From Klebsiella electrica (GTDB lineage Bacteria > Pseudomonadota > Gammaproteobacteria > Enterobacterales > Enterobacteriaceae), in the NCBI RefSeq assembly GCF_006711645.1, contig NZ_CP041247.1, positions 1,240,001 to 1,304,000 of the forward strand: 64,000 nt of DNA, read 5' to 3'. The position numbers were made by a program, and so were the translations under genes. Below the pieces are notes generated by a model, which was not told the origin of the DNA, did not search any database, and worked only from the letters and a program-made list of their open reading frames with translations. Below, piece by piece: positions 20,337 through 29,134 of this stretch (within the stretch, counting starts at the first letter, position 1; every line of letters starts with the position of its first letter).

Positions 20337-21320
20337 ATGTCTAAAAATAAGGCAGTCTCATGTTTTTTATGTTTACTGTTAACGTCGTTGAGTATTTCAT
20401 TCCCCGGCTATAGTGCGGCAAAGGATATCACGGTGGGGGCTATCTACCTCGATACCCAGGGCTATTACGCCGGCGTGCGGCAAGGCGTTCAGGATGCGGC
20501 AAAAAGCACCGATGCGAAAATCCAGCTGATTGAGACCAACGCGCAAGGCGATATTTCTAAAGAGAGTTCATTTATCGACACGCTGGTGGCGCGTAACGTA
20601 GATGCCATCATTCTTTCCGCCGTTTCAGAAAATGGCAGTAGCCGCGCGGTGCGTCGGGCCAATGAAGCCGGTATTCCGGTGATTTGCTATAACACCTGCA
20701 TTAATGAGAAAGGCGTCGACAAATATGTCTCTGCCTATCTGGTCGGCGACCCACTCGAGTTTGGTAAAAAACTCGGCGCTGCGGCCGCGGATTATTTTAT
20801 TGCCAACAAAATTAGCGCACCGAAAATTGCTGTCATCAACTGTGAAGCATTTGAAGTATGCGTACAGCGGCGCAAAGGTTTTGAAGCCGCGCTGAAGGCG
20901 CGCGTTCCAGATATGCAGATTGTCGCGAATCAGGAGGGAACCGTTCTGGATAAGGCTATCTCAGTTGGCGAGAAGCTGATTATCTCCTCGCCCGAGCTGG
21001 ACGCCATCATGGGAGAGTCTGGAGGGGCAACGCTGGGGGCAGTAAAAGCGGTCCGTAACCAAAATAAGGCCGGAAAAATCGCCGTATTTGGCTCCGATAT
21101 GACCACCGAAATAGCCCAGGAGTTAAATAGCTATCAGGTACTAAAAGCGGTGGTGGATATTTCCGGCAAGAAAATGGGTAACGCCGTTTTCGCACAAACG
21201 TTGAATGTCATTAATAAAACCCCGCCAGCAAATAAAATTATCCCTGTTGCTATCGATACCTATACCAAATCTGAAGACGGTAAGCAGTGGCTGGCTACGC
21301 ATGTCGATGGCTTGCCTTAA
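20337..21320 (+). CDS. Sugar ABC transporter periplasmic binding protein
   Basis: 327 residues with an N-terminal signal peptide (hydrophobic core CFLCLLLTSLSISF, then SAAKDITVGAIY) and a periplasmic-binding fold of the ribose/galactose type (DTQGYYAGVRQGVQDAAK, VDAIILSAVSENGSSRAV, VFGSDMTTEIAQEL). It delivers the substrate to the permease. The ATG at 20337 is chosen because AGGAGG lies five bases before it and the signal peptide starts there; the frame stays open back to 20247 without family sequence. It is 140 bp after the DUF5107-like gene, which leaves room for a separate promoter. Confidence 0.92.
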   Translation: MSKNKAVSCFLCLLLTSLSISFPGYSAAKDITVGAIYLDTQGYYAGVRQGVQDAAKSTDAKIQLIETNAQGDISKESSFIDTLVARNVDAIILSAVSENGSSRAVRRANEAGIPVICYNTCINEKGVDKYVSAYLVGDPLEFGKKLGAAAADYFIANKISAPKIAVINCEAFEVCVQRRKGFEAALKARVPDMQIVANQEGTVLDKAISVGEKLIISSPELDAIMGESGGATLGAVKAVRNQNKAGKIAVFGSDMTTEIAQELNSYQVLKAVVDISGKKMGNAVFAQTLNVINKTPPANKIIPVAIDTYTKSEDGKQWLATHVDGLP

Positions 21321-21352
21321 TTCCCCTGTCGAATAACTGAGGTAAAGACTCA

Positions 21353-22867
21353 ATGACGGCAACAGAAAAAACGGCGGTGCCGGTAGCTCAGATCCTGGGG
21401 GGAAATAAGCGCTATCCTGGCGTAGTTGCACTGGATAACGTTGATTTTACCCTGTCAAAAGGCGAAGTTCGGGCGCTGCTGGGGAAAAATGGTGCGGGAA
21501 AGTCCACTTTAATCCGCATGCTGACTGGAAGCGAAAGTCCCGATAGCGGCGAGATTTGGTTGGCCGGAACGCGTCTCGAAGGTAACGATGCAACGCTAAC
21601 CCGCCGGGCTGCGGAACTGGGCGTCAGAGCCGTATACCAGGAGTTAAGCCTGGTCGAGGGATTAACGGTAGCGGAGAACCTGTGTCTTGGTCAGTGGCCG
21701 CGCCGCAATGGCATGATTGACAAAAATGCTATGGCCCGCCAGGCCGCAGAGGCATTAGCCGCCCTTGGTGTCGATGTCCCGTCAGATGCGCTGGTCGACA
21801 CGTTGAGCCCGGCGCAAAAGCAGCTGGTAGAAATCGCCCGTGTGATGAAGGGTCAACCGCAAGTGGTGATTCTTGATGAGCCGACCAGTTCACTGGCTAA
21901 TGCGGAGGTTGAACTGGTGATCAACGCGGTGAAGAAAATGTCAGCGCTGGGCGTTGCCGTAATTTATGTCAGTCATCGAATGGAGGAGATACGCCGCATC
22001 GCCTCTTGCGCCACTATTATGCGCGATGGTCAGGTTGCCGGTGATGTCACGCTGGAGAGTACGACAACGCAGGAAATTGTATCGTTGATGCTAGGCAGGG
22101 AGCACATCGATCTTCCGCAGGTGAAATCTGAAATCGCACTGACAACCCCGGTACTGCAGGTGGCCCGGCTACGCCATCCCCCTAAGCTGCAGCAGATTAA
22201 TTTTACACTGCACCGCGGCGAAGTGCTGGGTATTGCCGGGCTTCTGGGATCGGGTCGTAGCGAGTTACTCAAGGCTATCATCGGTTTAGAAACGTTTGCT
22301 GAGGGGGAGATAACGCTCAATGGTGAGCGCATTGAGCGCCCGCGATATATCTCAATGCTCAAGTGTGGAGTGGGCTATACCCCGGAAAACCGTAAGGAAG
22401 CGGGCATCATTCCGCTGCTGGGCGTAGATGAAAATACGGTGATGACCAACCGGCATAAGGTGAGCCGCCGCGGCGTACTGAACTGGCAGCGGATCCAGCA
22501 GTTGACTGCCGCCGTCATGAGCAGAATGACGGTCAAAGCGGCAAATACGGAGACTGCCATCGGGACGCTATCGGGGGGCAACCAGCAAAAAGTGGTGATT
22601 GGCCGTTGGGTTTACGCCGGAAGTGAAATTTTACTGCTTGATGAGCCCACGCGCGGAGTTGATATCGAAGCTAAGCAGCAGATTTATCGAATTGTGAGGG
22701 AACTCGCGGCTGAAGGAAAAAGCGTCGTATTCATTTCCAGCGAAATAGAGGAACTGCCCTTAGTCTGCGATCGTATTTTGCTGCTGCAAAACGGCGAATT
22801 TACTCGCGAGCTTTTAGCCCCCGTTAATGTCGATGAATTAATGTCGGCAATTTTATCCACGCATTAG
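21353..22867 (+). CDS. Sugar ABC transporter ATPase, RbsA type
   Basis: 504 residues with two fused ATPase domains, as in RbsA/MglA/XylG. The first has Walker A GKNGAGKST and Walker B VVILDEPTSSL. The second has a degenerate loop GLLGSGRSELLKA, the signature LSGGNQQKVVIGRW and LLLDEPTRGVD. It powers uptake of a monosaccharide or similar small sugar, since two-domain RbsA-type ATPases mostly serve pentose, hexose or autoinducer-2-like substrates. It lies 32 nt after the binding protein. Confidence 0.95.
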   Translation: MTATEKTAVPVAQILGGNKRYPGVVALDNVDFTLSKGEVRALLGKNGAGKSTLIRMLTGSESPDSGEIWLAGTRLEGNDATLTRRAAELGVRAVYQELSLVEGLTVAENLCLGQWPRRNGMIDKNAMARQAAEALAALGVDVPSDALVDTLSPAQKQLVEIARVMKGQPQVVILDEPTSSLANAEVELVINAVKKMSALGVAVIYVSHRMEEIRRIASCATIMRDGQVAGDVTLESTTTQEIVSLMLGREHIDLPQVKSEIALTTPVLQVARLRHPPKLQQINFTLHRGEVLGIAGLLGSGRSELLKAIIGLETFAEGEITLNGERIERPRYISMLKCGVGYTPENRKEAGIIPLLGVDENTVMTNRHKVSRRGVLNWQRIQQLTAAVMSRMTVKAANTETAIGTLSGGNQQKVVIGRWVYAGSEILLLDEPTRGVDIEAKQQIYRIVRELAAEGKSVVFISSEIEELPLVCDRILLLQNGEFTRELLAPVNVDELMSAILSTH

Positions 22868-22894
22868 CCACAACGTTTATTGAGGAATTAACAG

Positions 22895-23893
22895 ATGTCT
22901 GCCTCATCATTAACGCTGCCGCAAGGCAAAAATGCCACACCCAAGCAGTTTGTCAGTCGTCATATTAATGAAATTGGCCTGCTGGTGGTGATCGCTATTC
23001 TATATCTGGTGTTTTCATTTAACGCGCCGGGATTTATTTCTTTAAACAATCAAATGAATGTCCTACGCGATGCGGCGACGATTGGTATTGCCGCATGGGC
23101 GATGACGCTGATTATTATCTCCGGTGAGATTGATGTCAGCGTCGGTCCGATGGTGGCGTTTATCTCCGTCTGCCTGGCCTTTCTGTTGCAGTTTCAGGTT
23201 CCGCTTAGTATTGCCTGCCTGCTGGTATTAATCCTCGGTGCTGCGCTGGGGACTCTCGCTGGCGTGCTGAGAGGCGTATTCAACGTGCCGAGCTTTGTCG
23301 CGACCTTAGGTCTATGGAGCGCATTACGCGGCATGGGGCTCTTCATGACCAACGCGCTGCCGGTACCCATTGATGAAAATGAGGTGCTGGACTGGCTTGG
23401 CGGGCAACTCTTTGGCATCCCCGTTTCGGCATTAATTATGCTGATTCTGTTCGTCATCTTTGTCTTTATCAGCCGCAAAACCGCCTTTGGCCGTTCCGTA
23501 TTCGCGACCGGCGGTAACGCAACGGCAGCGCAACTCTGTGGAATTAACGTCAAGCGGGTGCGTATTTTAATTTTTACGCTTTCAGGTTTACTGGCGGCGA
23601 TTACCGGTATTCTGCTGGCAGCGCGGCTTGGATCGGGCAATGCCGGGGCCGCCAACGGACTCGAGTTTGATGTTATCGCCGCGGTGGTGGTCGGAGGCAC
23701 CGCACTGTCTGGCGGCCGCGGCTCGCTATTTGGCACATTATTAGGCGTACTGGTTATTACCCTTATTGGCAATGGGTTAGTGCTTCTGGGTATTAACTCA
23801 TTCTTCCAGCAGGTCGTCCGCGGATTAATTATCGTGGTTGCTGTTCTGGCAAATATATTGCTGACCCAGCGCAACAGTAAACGTAAACATTAA
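22895..23893 (+). CDS. Sugar ABC transporter permease, RbsC type
   Basis: A 332-residue inner-membrane protein with about 8-10 hydrophobic segments and the RbsC-type motifs SGEIDVSVGPMVAF, ATGGNATAAQLCGI and VVVGGTALSGGRGSLFGTLLG. It forms the membrane channel, probably as a homodimer, with the neighbouring ATPase. GAGGAATTA precedes the ATG. Confidence 0.94.
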   Translation: MSASSLTLPQGKNATPKQFVSRHINEIGLLVVIAILYLVFSFNAPGFISLNNQMNVLRDAATIGIAAWAMTLIIISGEIDVSVGPMVAFISVCLAFLLQFQVPLSIACLLVLILGAALGTLAGVLRGVFNVPSFVATLGLWSALRGMGLFMTNALPVPIDENEVLDWLGGQLFGIPVSALIMLILFVIFVFISRKTAFGRSVFATGGNATAAQLCGINVKRVRILIFTLSGLLAAITGILLAARLGSGNAGAANGLEFDVIAAVVVGGTALSGGRGSLFGTLLGVLVITLIGNGLVLLGINSFFQQVVRGLIIVVAVLANILLTQRNSKRKH

Positions 23894-23920
23894 TATTCAT
23901 TAATCTGTTTAGAGGGAATT

Positions 23921-24982
23921 ATGAAAACAATGTTGGCTGCTTTTTTACCCGGGGATTCAAGCGTTGAGTTGCGCGAAGTTCCTGTACCAACGCCGGGAAT
24001 TAACCAGGTTCTGATTAAAATGAAGTCTTCGGGGATTTGTGGTAGCGATGTTCATTATATTTATCATCAGCATCGTGGTACCGCTGCGGCACCGGAGAAA
24101 CCGCTGTATCAAGGTTTTATTAATGGCCATGAACCCTGCGGGCAAATTATGGAAACCGGGGCCGGCTGTCGGCATTTTAAAGCGGGAGATCGGGTGCTGG
24201 TATACCATATTTCCGGCTGCGGATTTTGCGCCAACTGCCGTCGTGGTTTTCCAATCTCCTGTACCGGAGAGGGTAAAGCGGCCTATGGCTGGCAGCGCGA
24301 TGGCGGCCATGCAGAATATCTACTGGCGGAGGAAAAAGACCTTATTCATCTGCCGGATGCGCTGAGCTATGAAGATGGCGCATTCATTAGCTGTGGGGTA
24401 GGAACCGCCTATGAAGGCATTTTGCGCGGTGAGGTTTCCGGCAGTGACAATGTTCTGGTTGTCGGGTTAGGGCCCGTTGGCATGATGGCAATGATGCTGG
24501 CGAAAGGACGCGGTGCAAAACGCGTTATTGGCGTCGATATGCTGCCGGATCGCCTGGCGACAGCAAAGCAACTAGGGGTAATGGATAACGGCTTCCTGGC
24601 GACAACGGAGAACCTTCCGGCACTGATTGCCGAACTGACGCACGGCGGAGCGGATGTGGCGCTGGATTGTTCTGGCAATGCCGCAGGGCGTTTGCTGGCA
24701 TTACAGTCTACGGCGGATTGGGGAAGAGTGGTGTACATCGGCGAAACCGGGAAGGTTGAGTTCGAGGTTAGTGCCGATCTGATGCACCACCAGCGGCGTA
24801 TTATTGGTTCCTGGGTGACCAGTTTGTTCCATATGGAGAAATGCGCCCGCGACCTCACCGACTGGAAGCTGTGGCCACATAGCGCGATTACCCATCGTTT
24901 TTCGCTTGCCCAGGCGGGAGAGGCCTACGCGCTGATGGCCAGCGGTAAATGCGGCAAAGTGGTGATTAATTTCCCCGATTAA
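23921..24982 (+). CDS. Zinc-dependent sugar/polyol dehydrogenase
   Basis: 353 residues of the medium-chain zinc dehydrogenase family (sorbitol, L-idonate, L-threonine type). Seen: catalytic zinc residues in SSGICGSDVHY and NGHEPCGQI, a structural-zinc cysteine cluster CGFCANCRRGFPISC, and a Rossmann motif VVGLGPVGMMAM followed by an acidic residue (IGVDML) that favours NAD+. It probably oxidises the imported sugar or a sugar alcohol. No kinase is encoded nearby, so oxidation of an unphosphorylated sugar may be the first step. GAGGGAATT precedes the ATG. Confidence 0.9.
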   Translation: MKTMLAAFLPGDSSVELREVPVPTPGINQVLIKMKSSGICGSDVHYIYHQHRGTAAAPEKPLYQGFINGHEPCGQIMETGAGCRHFKAGDRVLVYHISGCGFCANCRRGFPISCTGEGKAAYGWQRDGGHAEYLLAEEKDLIHLPDALSYEDGAFISCGVGTAYEGILRGEVSGSDNVLVVGLGPVGMMAMMLAKGRGAKRVIGVDMLPDRLATAKQLGVMDNGFLATTENLPALIAELTHGGADVALDCSGNAAGRLLALQSTADWGRVVYIGETGKVEFEVSADLMHHQRRIIGSWVTSLFHMEKCARDLTDWKLWPHSAITHRFSLAQAGEAYALMASGKCGKVVINFPD

Positions 24983-24991
24983 GGAGCCATG

Positions 24992-25873
24992 ATGACGCTT
25001 TTTACACTGGATAACGATCGGCTACGGCTGCAGGTTGCCGAGCGCGGCGGCGCGATCGAGGGACTATGGTGGCGGCATGAGGGGAACATGATACCGGTGC
25101 TGCGCCCGGGCCTGAATAGCGGCGTAGCGGTTGAGTCTTCTTGCTTTCCGCTGGTGCCGTTTGGCAATCGGGTGAGCGGTAATCAGTTTTCCTCGTCGGC
25201 TGGTGAGCGGCGACTGGCGCCAAACGTGGAGTGGGATAGCCACTATCTTCACGGCGACGGCTGGTTGAATAGCTGGCGCTGTGTGGAACAATCGCCCACG
25301 CAACTTGCGCTAGAGTATGTCCATCGGCAGGGAGTCTATCACTACACTGCGCAGCAGCGCTTTACCCTAAGCGAAAGCGGCGTTGAGGTAGAGTTGAGCG
25401 TGACGAATAATGGCGACACGCTGCCGTTTGGCCTGGGCTGGCATCCCTACCTGCCGCTGTCACAGGAAACGCGGGTGCAGGCGCGGACCACGGGTTACTG
25501 GCTGGAGAGAGAGCACTGGCTCACCGGAGAGCATCAGGATTGTTTGCCGCAGGATCTGGATTTTAATCAGCCCGCGCCGCTACCCGAACGCTGGGTGAAT
25601 AATGGTTTTTCCGGTTGGGATGGCATCGCGACTATCCGGCAACCGGGACTGGGGTACCAACTCTCCATGACCACCGAGCCGTCGGCGCCATGCTATTTTG
25701 TTTTTGTTTCCGATCCGATGTTCGATAAAGGCTATAAGTTTGATTTCTTTTGTTTTGAGCCGATGAGTCACGCTCCTGACGATCATCATCGTCCGGGGTT
25801 TGGCCAGCTAACTGTACTGGCAGGCGGTGAAAGCCTGCGGCAAAAAATGGTGCTGAAAGTTCGTCCGCTTTAA
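24992..25873 (+). CDS. Aldose 1-epimerase family protein
   Basis: A 293-residue galactose-mutarotase-like protein that interconverts sugar anomers. Seen: LVPFGNRVSGNQF, the histidine in LGWHPYLPLSQ and the acidic catalytic region FFCFEPMSHAPDDHHRPG. Two ATGs are adjacent (24989, 24992); the second is 5 nt from GGAG and is better spaced. It is 6-9 nt after the dehydrogenase stop, clearly the same transcript. It probably prepares the correct anomer for the dehydrogenase. Confidence 0.9.
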   Translation: MTLFTLDNDRLRLQVAERGGAIEGLWWRHEGNMIPVLRPGLNSGVAVESSCFPLVPFGNRVSGNQFSSSAGERRLAPNVEWDSHYLHGDGWLNSWRCVEQSPTQLALEYVHRQGVYHYTAQQRFTLSESGVEVELSVTNNGDTLPFGLGWHPYLPLSQETRVQARTTGYWLEREHWLTGEHQDCLPQDLDFNQPAPLPERWVNNGFSGWDGIATIRQPGLGYQLSMTTEPSAPCYFVFVSDPMFDKGYKFDFFCFEPMSHAPDDHHRPGFGQLTVLAGGESLRQKMVLKVRPL

Positions 25874-25877
25874 GTCC

Positions 25878-25900
25878 GACCTGCCTGGGAACGGGCAGGT
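25878..25900 (+). terminator. Hairpin after the sugar locus
   Basis: ACCTGCC and GGCAGGT frame an 8-9-nt loop just after the epimerase stop. No T-run follows, so it is a weak terminator candidate before hcaT. Confidence 0.45.
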
Positions 25901-25963
25901 AAACTTAGTCTTGCGGCTTTTATGCTTTATCGCCAGACTATCGCCTCCATTCGGGAGGGAATC

Positions 25964-27097
25964 ATGGTCTTGCACTCCACGCGCTGGTTGGCGCTTAGTT
26001 ACTTCACCTATTTTTTCAGCTACGGCATTTTCCTGCCTTTCTGGAGCGTCTGGCTGGCAGGGACAGGCTTAACGCCGGAAACCATCGGTATGTTGTTGGG
26101 TGCCGGGCTGGTGGCCCGTTTCCTGGGGAGCCTGCTGATCGCGCCGCGGGTCAGCGATCCCGCGCGGCTGATTTCCGCCCTGCGTCTCCTCGCGCTACTG
26201 GCGCTGTTGTTTGCCCTGGCCTTTTGGGCCGGGAACCACGTTGCCTGGCTGACGGTGGTGATCGTGGGGTTCAACCTCTTTTTCTCTCCGTTGGTGCCGC
26301 TGACCGATGCGCTGGCCAACACCTGGCAAAAACAGATAACTATGGACTACGGGCGGGTGCGCCTGTGGGGCTCGGTAGCGTTTGTCATCGGTTCGGCGCT
26401 CACCGGTAAGCTGGTCAGCCTGTTTGACTATCGCGCTATTCTGCTGCTGCTCAGCCTCGGCGTCGCTTCTATGCTGCTGGGGATGCTGCTGAAACCCTCG
26501 GTGATGCCGCAAGGGGCGTCTCGCCATCAGGAAGGGGCAGGGGTTGCGGCCTGGCTGTCGCTGATACGGCAAAGCTGGCGCTTTCTCGCCTGCGTCTGTC
26601 TGCTCCAGGGGGCGCACGCCGCCTACTACGGCTTCAGCGCGATTTACTGGCAGGAAGCCGGTTACTCGGCCTCTGCCGTGGGCTATTTATGGTCACTGGG
26701 CGTGGTGGCGGAAGTGGTTATCTTTGCGCTGAGCAAAAAAGTCTTCAGTCGCTTCAGCGCCCGGGAACTGCTGCTGCTTTCGGCCGTGTGCGGTCTGCTG
26801 CGCTGGACGCTGATGGGCGCGACCACGGCATTACCGTGGCTTATCGTCACCCAGATTTTGCACTGCGGCACCTTTACGGTCTGCCACCTGGCGGCGATGC
26901 GCTATATCTCCGCGCGCCAGGGCAGCGAAGTGATACGCCTGCAGGCGGTCTACTCCGCCGTGGCGATGGGCGGCAGTATCGCGGTGATGACGGTTTTCGC
27001 TGGCTTCCTCTATCAGCACCTGCACCAGGGCGTATTCTGGGTGATGGCGCTGGTGGCCCTCCCGGCACTGGTGCTGCGGCCAAAAGCGGTTGCCTAA
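25964..27097 (+). CDS. hcaT: 3-phenylpropionate permease (MFS)
   Basis: 377 residues with about 12 membrane segments, closely resembling E. coli HcaT (ALSYFTYFFSYGIFLPFWSV, RVRLWGSVAFVIGSALTGKL, LQGAHAAYYGFSAIYW). It imports phenylpropionate for HcaEFCD. The ATG at 25964 is chosen over 25922 because GGGAGG lies just upstream and it matches the E. coli start. It is detached from hcaR by the sugar locus, so any readthrough from hcaR is probably lost here. Confidence 0.95.
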   Translation: MVLHSTRWLALSYFTYFFSYGIFLPFWSVWLAGTGLTPETIGMLLGAGLVARFLGSLLIAPRVSDPARLISALRLLALLALLFALAFWAGNHVAWLTVVIVGFNLFFSPLVPLTDALANTWQKQITMDYGRVRLWGSVAFVIGSALTGKLVSLFDYRAILLLLSLGVASMLLGMLLKPSVMPQGASRHQEGAGVAAWLSLIRQSWRFLACVCLLQGAHAAYYGFSAIYWQEAGYSASAVGYLWSLGVVAEVVIFALSKKVFSRFSARELLLLSAVCGLLRWTLMGATTALPWLIVTQILHCGTFTVCHLAAMRYISARQGSEVIRLQAVYSAVAMGGSIAVMTVFAGFLYQHLHQGVFWVMALVALPALVLRPKAVA

Positions 27098-28371
27098 TCC
27101 TCCAGCATTTTACAAATATGCTGCCGCTGTTTCACGCTGAACATCTCTTCAGCGTGAAACAGCGGCGGCGAAAACAGCGGTAGCGCGGTGGCATACGGCG
27201 TGACGACCAGCGCCACACCTTTCGGCGCTCCTTCTTTCTCAAAATCCCGCACGCTCTGGTATTTGATATTGAGCGGCAGCAGCGTCAGTTCACGCAGCTG
27301 AAGTTCCAGCGCCTGTTCCAGAACAGGATTGTCGTGAGTGAGCAGCACGACCTGTTTCTCATGAAGATCGCTTTTCTGCATCAGCCATGCGCCGAAAATC
27401 ACCGCAATCAGTCCTACCTCGTCCTGATTAAAGGCTATCTCATACGTCGCTTCAAACTCGCTCAACGCGGCCTGGGTGGTGCGCATCAGACGCGGGTAGA
27501 GGCGGCTAATCTCTTCCGGCAGCGCGTTATCAATACCGATAGCGAAAACGCTGCGGTTGAGCGCCTGCGACAGATGAATATAAAGCTGATCGCTCAGTCC
27601 CTGGTCATCGCTGAATGGCCGTCCTGCCAGATCCTGGAAGCGATGAATTAAGCGGTCGATGGCCAGGTGCAGCCGCCGGTCCTGGCGATGGCTGTCGCGG
27701 ATGGGATCGGGCGTTTTTAACAACATAAAGAGCAGCGTCAGGAACAGCTGTTCGCCGGCGTGCGGTGTGCTGGCGACCCGGCGTTGCCAGTGGCGAACGA
27801 TCTCCTGGGCGAGCGCGAACTCCGCCGCTTGCTGCGTCCAGCGCTGCTGCTCCTGGGTAAAATCCGGCGTGAGCCCAAGATGGTGTTGCAGCAGGCAATA
27901 TTGCAGATACAGGCGCAGGAAATGAATATCCCGACAGTCAAACTGCCGGTTGAGCATCCGCGAGCAGCGGTTGACCAGCGCCCGCAGATTGGTGTCGTCA
28001 TACAGCGTTCGCGCAATGCCCTGTAGTTTAAGCTGCGTTTTTAATGCCGGTGTAAAATGGTGGGCAATAAAATGCGGACATAAACGCAGCGCTCGCCGCA
28101 GGCCGTGCAGCAGGCACAGACGTTGATCGATGACGGCACCTTCAATCCGGTAGCTGCCGTCCACCTGCGACGAAAGCGTCAGTCGGTGGTAACGCTGAAT
28201 TTCGCGTGCGGTCTCTGCGATATCCTGCCGGGCCGTTGACTCATCAACCTGGTTGATGTGGCTAAGCCGTTCTGGCGTCACCGGCTGCCCGGGGAGATAA
28301 AACATCAGCAGTACCTGACTACGGCGCTGTGGACTGGAAAGCGCAGATGGTGGTTCAATGACGGTCATCAT
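27094..28371 (-). CDS. csiE: Stationary-phase inducible protein CsiE
   Basis: 425 residues resembling E. coli CsiE: two helical PRD-like regions of the BglG type with an N-terminal HTH-like part (LSSPQRRSQVLLMFYLP). Its function is unknown; in E. coli it is induced in stationary phase through sigma S. It overlaps the end of hcaT by 4 bp, convergent. Its last codons contain a perfect 19-bp inverted repeat (27123-27166). A second ATG lies one codon in. Confidence 0.92.
   Translation of the reverse strand: MMTVIEPPSALSSPQRRSQVLLMFYLPGQPVTPERLSHINQVDESTARQDIAETAREIQRYHRLTLSSQVDGSYRIEGAVIDQRLCLLHGLRRALRLCPHFIAHHFTPALKTQLKLQGIARTLYDDTNLRALVNRCSRMLNRQFDCRDIHFLRLYLQYCLLQHHLGLTPDFTQEQQRWTQQAAEFALAQEIVRHWQRRVASTPHAGEQLFLTLLFMLLKTPDPIRDSHRQDRRLHLAIDRLIHRFQDLAGRPFSDDQGLSDQLYIHLSQALNRSVFAIGIDNALPEEISRLYPRLMRTTQAALSEFEATYEIAFNQDEVGLIAVIFGAWLMQKSDLHEKQVVLLTHDNPVLEQALELQLRELTLLPLNIKYQSVRDFEKEGAPKGVALVVTPYATALPLFSPPLFHAEEMFSVKQRQHICKMLED
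27123..27166. repeat. Perfect 19-bp inverted repeat inside the csiE 3' end
   Basis: Arms 27123-27141 and 27148-27166 are exact reverse complements around a 6-nt loop. It codes for residues in PLFHAEEMFSVKQRQ near the end of CsiE and starts 26 bp past the hcaT stop. Neither strand has a T-run directly after the stem. It could define the 3' end of hcaT mRNA or act on csiE mRNA. Confidence 0.85.
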
Positions 28372-28495
28372 CTGGTGGGGCCCAGTTAGGGTTTTTGCTA
28401 AGAATAGCTAATGGATAAATGGAGAACAGGGCAGTCCGGCGCCTTTACGTCAGGATTGCTGGCTAAGTTCACAGAATTTTTCGCGTGAGGAACGG

Positions 28496-29134
28496 ATGAA
28501 GAGAGTGAAACAATGCACCAGTGCGGCATTTTTCATGGTTTTATCATTTAGTGTGCTGGCGCACCCGCATAGCTTCATTAGCCTGAAAACGGAAGTCGTG
28601 GCGGACAACGGGCTGCTCACCGGTTTTAAAATGCGCTGGACGATGGATGAAATCACTTCGGCAGACCTGCTCTACGATGCGGGGCAGGCAAAGCCTGGGG
28701 ATGAAGTGTGGAAAAAACTGGCGGCGGAAGTGATGGCCAACGTACTCGGCCAGCATTACTTCAGCGAGCTCTGGCATAACGGTCAGCGGGTGAAGTTTGA
28801 TAATCGGCCTGATGGCTATGGTCTTGAACGCGATGGGCATCAGGCGGTGCTGACGTTTACGCTGCCGCTGGCAAAACCTCAGCCGCTGGCCGGACAGACG
28901 CTAACGTTGTCGACATTTGATCCGACCTATTATGTCGATATGCACTATGACAAAGCGAGCGATGTCACGCTGCCCGCCGCGTTGCGCACGACATGCAAGG
29001 TCAAGGTGGTCACGCCGGAACCGAATGAAAAAATGGCGGCCTTTGCCCAGTCTCTCGATAAGGCCGACGCGCCGCCGGAAGATATGGAACTGGGAACCTA
29101 CTTTGCGCAGAAGGTGACGCTGACATGTCCGTAA
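28496..29134 (+). CDS. DUF1007-family periplasmic protein
   Basis: 212 residues with an N-terminal signal peptide ending near VLAHPHSF. DUF1007 proteins (HPHSFI, MRWTMDEITSADLL, FDPTYYVDMHY) are usually encoded beside NicO-type metal transporters, as here. It probably helps the adjacent nickel/cobalt transporter in the periplasm. The exposed histidines near the mature N terminus could bind metal. It overlaps the next gene by 10 nt. E. coli has yfhR at this position instead. Confidence 0.85.
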   Translation: MKRVKQCTSAAFFMVLSFSVLAHPHSFISLKTEVVADNGLLTGFKMRWTMDEITSADLLYDAGQAKPGDEVWKKLAAEVMANVLGQHYFSELWHNGQRVKFDNRPDGYGLERDGHQAVLTFTLPLAKPQPLAGQTLTLSTFDPTYYVDMHYDKASDVTLPAALRTTCKVKVVTPEPNEKMAAFAQSLDKADAPPEDMELGTYFAQKVTLTCP

